Below, one piece after another: positions 41,869-42,670 of a stretch of DNA of 42,670 bases. This DNA comes from Candidatus Zixiibacteriota bacterium (GTDB lineage Bacteria; Zixibacteria; MSB-5A5; UBA10806; 4484-95). A program made the position numbers and the translations under genes. Location of the stretch: contig JAGGSN010000138.1 of assembly GCA_021159005.1 (NCBI GenBank), positions 1 to 42,670 on the forward strand, given 5' to 3'. The stretch's first letter is position 1. Each line of letters opens with the position of its first letter. The notes beneath the pieces are model-generated. The model was given only the letters and a program-made list of their open reading frames with translations, had not been told where the DNA came from and ran no database searches.

Positions 41869-41926
41869 GGGAATGACATTATTATAGTATCCGCCTAAGG
41901 CGGACAAAAGGCCGGATAGTAGTGAT
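41869..41926 (+). repeat. 58-nt inverted repeat, left arm
   Basis: Begins GGGAATGACATT and ends AGTAGTGAT. Its reverse complement matches 42535-42592 at 55 of 58 positions with no gap. It contains the inner palindrome TCCGCCTAAGGCGGA. Confidence 0.92.
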
Positions 41927-42026
41927 TTGATTTGTTTCTATATCTAAACTAATGCCGAAAATAACTTGATTTATCTCGCAGCTAAACTATCATTAATGTA
42001 TAATGCAACATTAAAGGAGATTTAAA

Positions 42027-42419
42027 ATGATTAAGAAAATAAGTCAGGTTATTGTCATGGTAGAAAACTATGATAAGGCTATCAACTGGTACTCTGAAAA
42101 GCTGGGGTTTGAACTTCATCGCGATATACCATTCGGCGAGGGTCAACGCTGGGTATCGATGTTACTGCCGGACGATAAAGGCGTAGAGCTTGCCTTAGTA
42201 CGAGTCGATAGCCAAAAGAAGCTTGATAGCGTAGGCAATCAAACTGCCGACAATGTATTTTTAGTGGTTGAAACTGACGATTGCAAAGGCGATTATGAAA
42301 AACTGAAAGCTAAAGGAGTGGTATTTCATAGCCAACCAGAGCAGATGACTCGCGGTATTGAAGTCATTTTTGAGGACCTTTACGGCAATAGAATTAATCT
42401 GCTTCAAGCTGTCGAATAG
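42027..42419 (+). CDS. VOC-family (glyoxalase/bleomycin-resistance fold) protein
   Basis: The protein has 130 residues, one pair of beta-alpha-beta-beta-beta modules. KISQVIVMVENYDKAINWYSEKLGFE, RWVSMLLPDDKGVELAL and GIEVIFEDLYGNRINLLQ are the typical blocks. Glu in VELAL and Glu in IEVIFEDLYGN may be metal ligands. The substrate is unknown. AAAGGAG stands seven bases before the ATG and TATAAT lies at 41998-42003. It is enclosed by the 58-nt inverted repeats. Confidence 0.9.
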   Translation: MIKKISQVIVMVENYDKAINWYSEKLGFELHRDIPFGEGQRWVSMLLPDDKGVELALVRVDSQKKLDSVGNQTADNVFLVVETDDCKGDYEKLKAKGVVFHSQPEQMTRGIEVIFEDLYGNRINLLQAVE

Positions 42420-42465
42420 AATCTTTGCTAACAGGTTGACAGGACAGCGGCAGGTCGGGTTCCGG

Positions 42466-42480
42466 CTCGCCGAAGGCGAG
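42466..42480. repeat. Hairpin CTCGCC-GAA-GGCGAG
   Basis: Perfect 6-bp stem with loop GAA in the non-coding tail of the cassette; no T-tract follows. Confidence 0.6.
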
Positions 42481-42534
42481 GAGAAACACGGCATTTCGAA
42501 TTTGATAAACGAATTGCTAAGAGAAAGAGAATTT

Positions 42535-42592
42535 ATCACTACTGTCCGGCCTTTTGTCCGCCTTAGGCGGATGCTATAATGATGTCATTCCC
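42535..42592 (-). repeat. 58-nt inverted repeat, right arm
   Basis: Reverse-complement partner of 41869-41926 (55/58). The three differences are all transitions (A to G). It runs directly into the tandem repeats. Confidence 0.92.
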
Positions 42593-42670
42593 ACACTGCC
42601 CGCGTCATTCCCACACTGCCCGCGTCATTCCCACACTGCCCGCGTCATTCCCAACACCGTCCGCGTCATT
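42586..42670 (+). repeat. 20-bp tandem repeats, running off the window
   Basis: CATTCCCACACTGCCCGCGT occurs three times exactly (42586-42605, 42606-42625, 42626-42645), then a 21-base variant (42646-42666), then the first four bases of another unit at the window edge. Confidence 0.93.

Larger units (their letters stand above)
41869..42592. mobile_element. Possible inverted-repeat cassette carrying a VOC gene
   Basis: A 724-base unit bounded by 58-nt inverted repeats, with one small non-transposase gene inside. It resembles a MITE-like or passively mobilised cassette. No transposase and no clear target-site duplication are seen, so two copies of a dispersed palindromic repeat in opposite orientation are an alternative. 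Confidence 0.4.

Noticed and set aside
41860-42600. Target-site duplication flanking the inverted-repeat cassette
   Set aside because: Bases outside the arms (GGCGA on the left, ACACT on the right) show no direct repeat.
42586-42670. CRISPR array at the window end
   Set aside because: Units abut directly without spacers and no cas gene is present.

Overview
This window is a bacterial chromosomal segment that is AT-rich (roughly 40-43% G+C by eye), densely coded and diderm in character: there are lipoproteins, a MltD-type murein transglycosylase, NagZ/AnmK cell-wall recycling and SpoIID. Several features point to a deep-branching lineage of the FCB group (a candidate phylum such as Zixibacteria is my best guess, as inference only). 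These are a secreted subtilase with a C-terminal sorting-like domain, an MPSGKKRKRH-type 31-residue basic protein best known from Bacteroidota, an SdrD-type lipoprotein, and many short palindromic intergenic repeats. No phage, plasmid or CRISPR signature is present.

Layout. 1-4374: an SdrD-domain lipoprotein, a TPR protein, and a divergently transcribed CPA2-type cation/proton antiporter. 4390-9323 (+): a tight cluster joining a GAF-GGDEF diguanylate cyclase to nagZ, anmK and a spoIID/lytB gene, i.e. c-di-GMP signalling joined to peptidoglycan turnover. 9557-12272 (-): a pseudo-receiver/DHp protein without an ATPase domain, and a secreted S8 protease. Divergent from these is an ECF sigma factor with its zinc anti-sigma partner (12313-13150). 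13579-19936 (-): a probable long housekeeping operon mutL-miaA-mltD-sppA-fmdB-HU-small basic protein. 20131-24436 (-): rmuC, a membrane SRPBCC protein, a short selenoprotein whose reading frame crosses an in-frame UGA, a ParA ATPase and grpE. 24668-26310 (+): tRNA-His(GUG) and hisS, both of an unusual type. 26564-30570 (+): a squalene-synthase-like enzyme, trmO, a HAD phosphatase, an unknown gene and a soluble ComEC-like metallo-hydrolase.

30597-41436 (-) is the metabolic core: a complete group 3b type [NiFe] hydrogenase (sulfhydrogenase) locus. The order of transcription is hydB, a cyclic-nucleotide-binding protein, hydG, hydD, hydA, a maturation protease, a tandem double-DsrC protein, hypF, hypC, hypD and hypE. 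The enzyme should couple H2 to NAD(P)H in the cytoplasm. The double DsrC protein suggests a link to sulfur or polysulfide metabolism. A canonical promoter (41408-41436) with a perfect TGTGA-N6-TCACA box next to the hydB start codon suggests CRP/FNR-type control, and a second strong promoter (36124-36152) precedes the DsrC-hyp half. hypA and hypB are not in the window.

41380-42670 is repeat-rich: a VOC-fold gene sits between 58-nt inverted repeats that are 55/58 identical, followed by 20-bp tandem repeats. The most noteworthy points are the UGA-containing SelW-like gene, the tandem DsrC protein inside the hydrogenase locus, the tRNA-His without an encoded G-1 (A73 discriminator) beside an alphaproteobacterial-type HisRS, and the inverted-repeat cassette.
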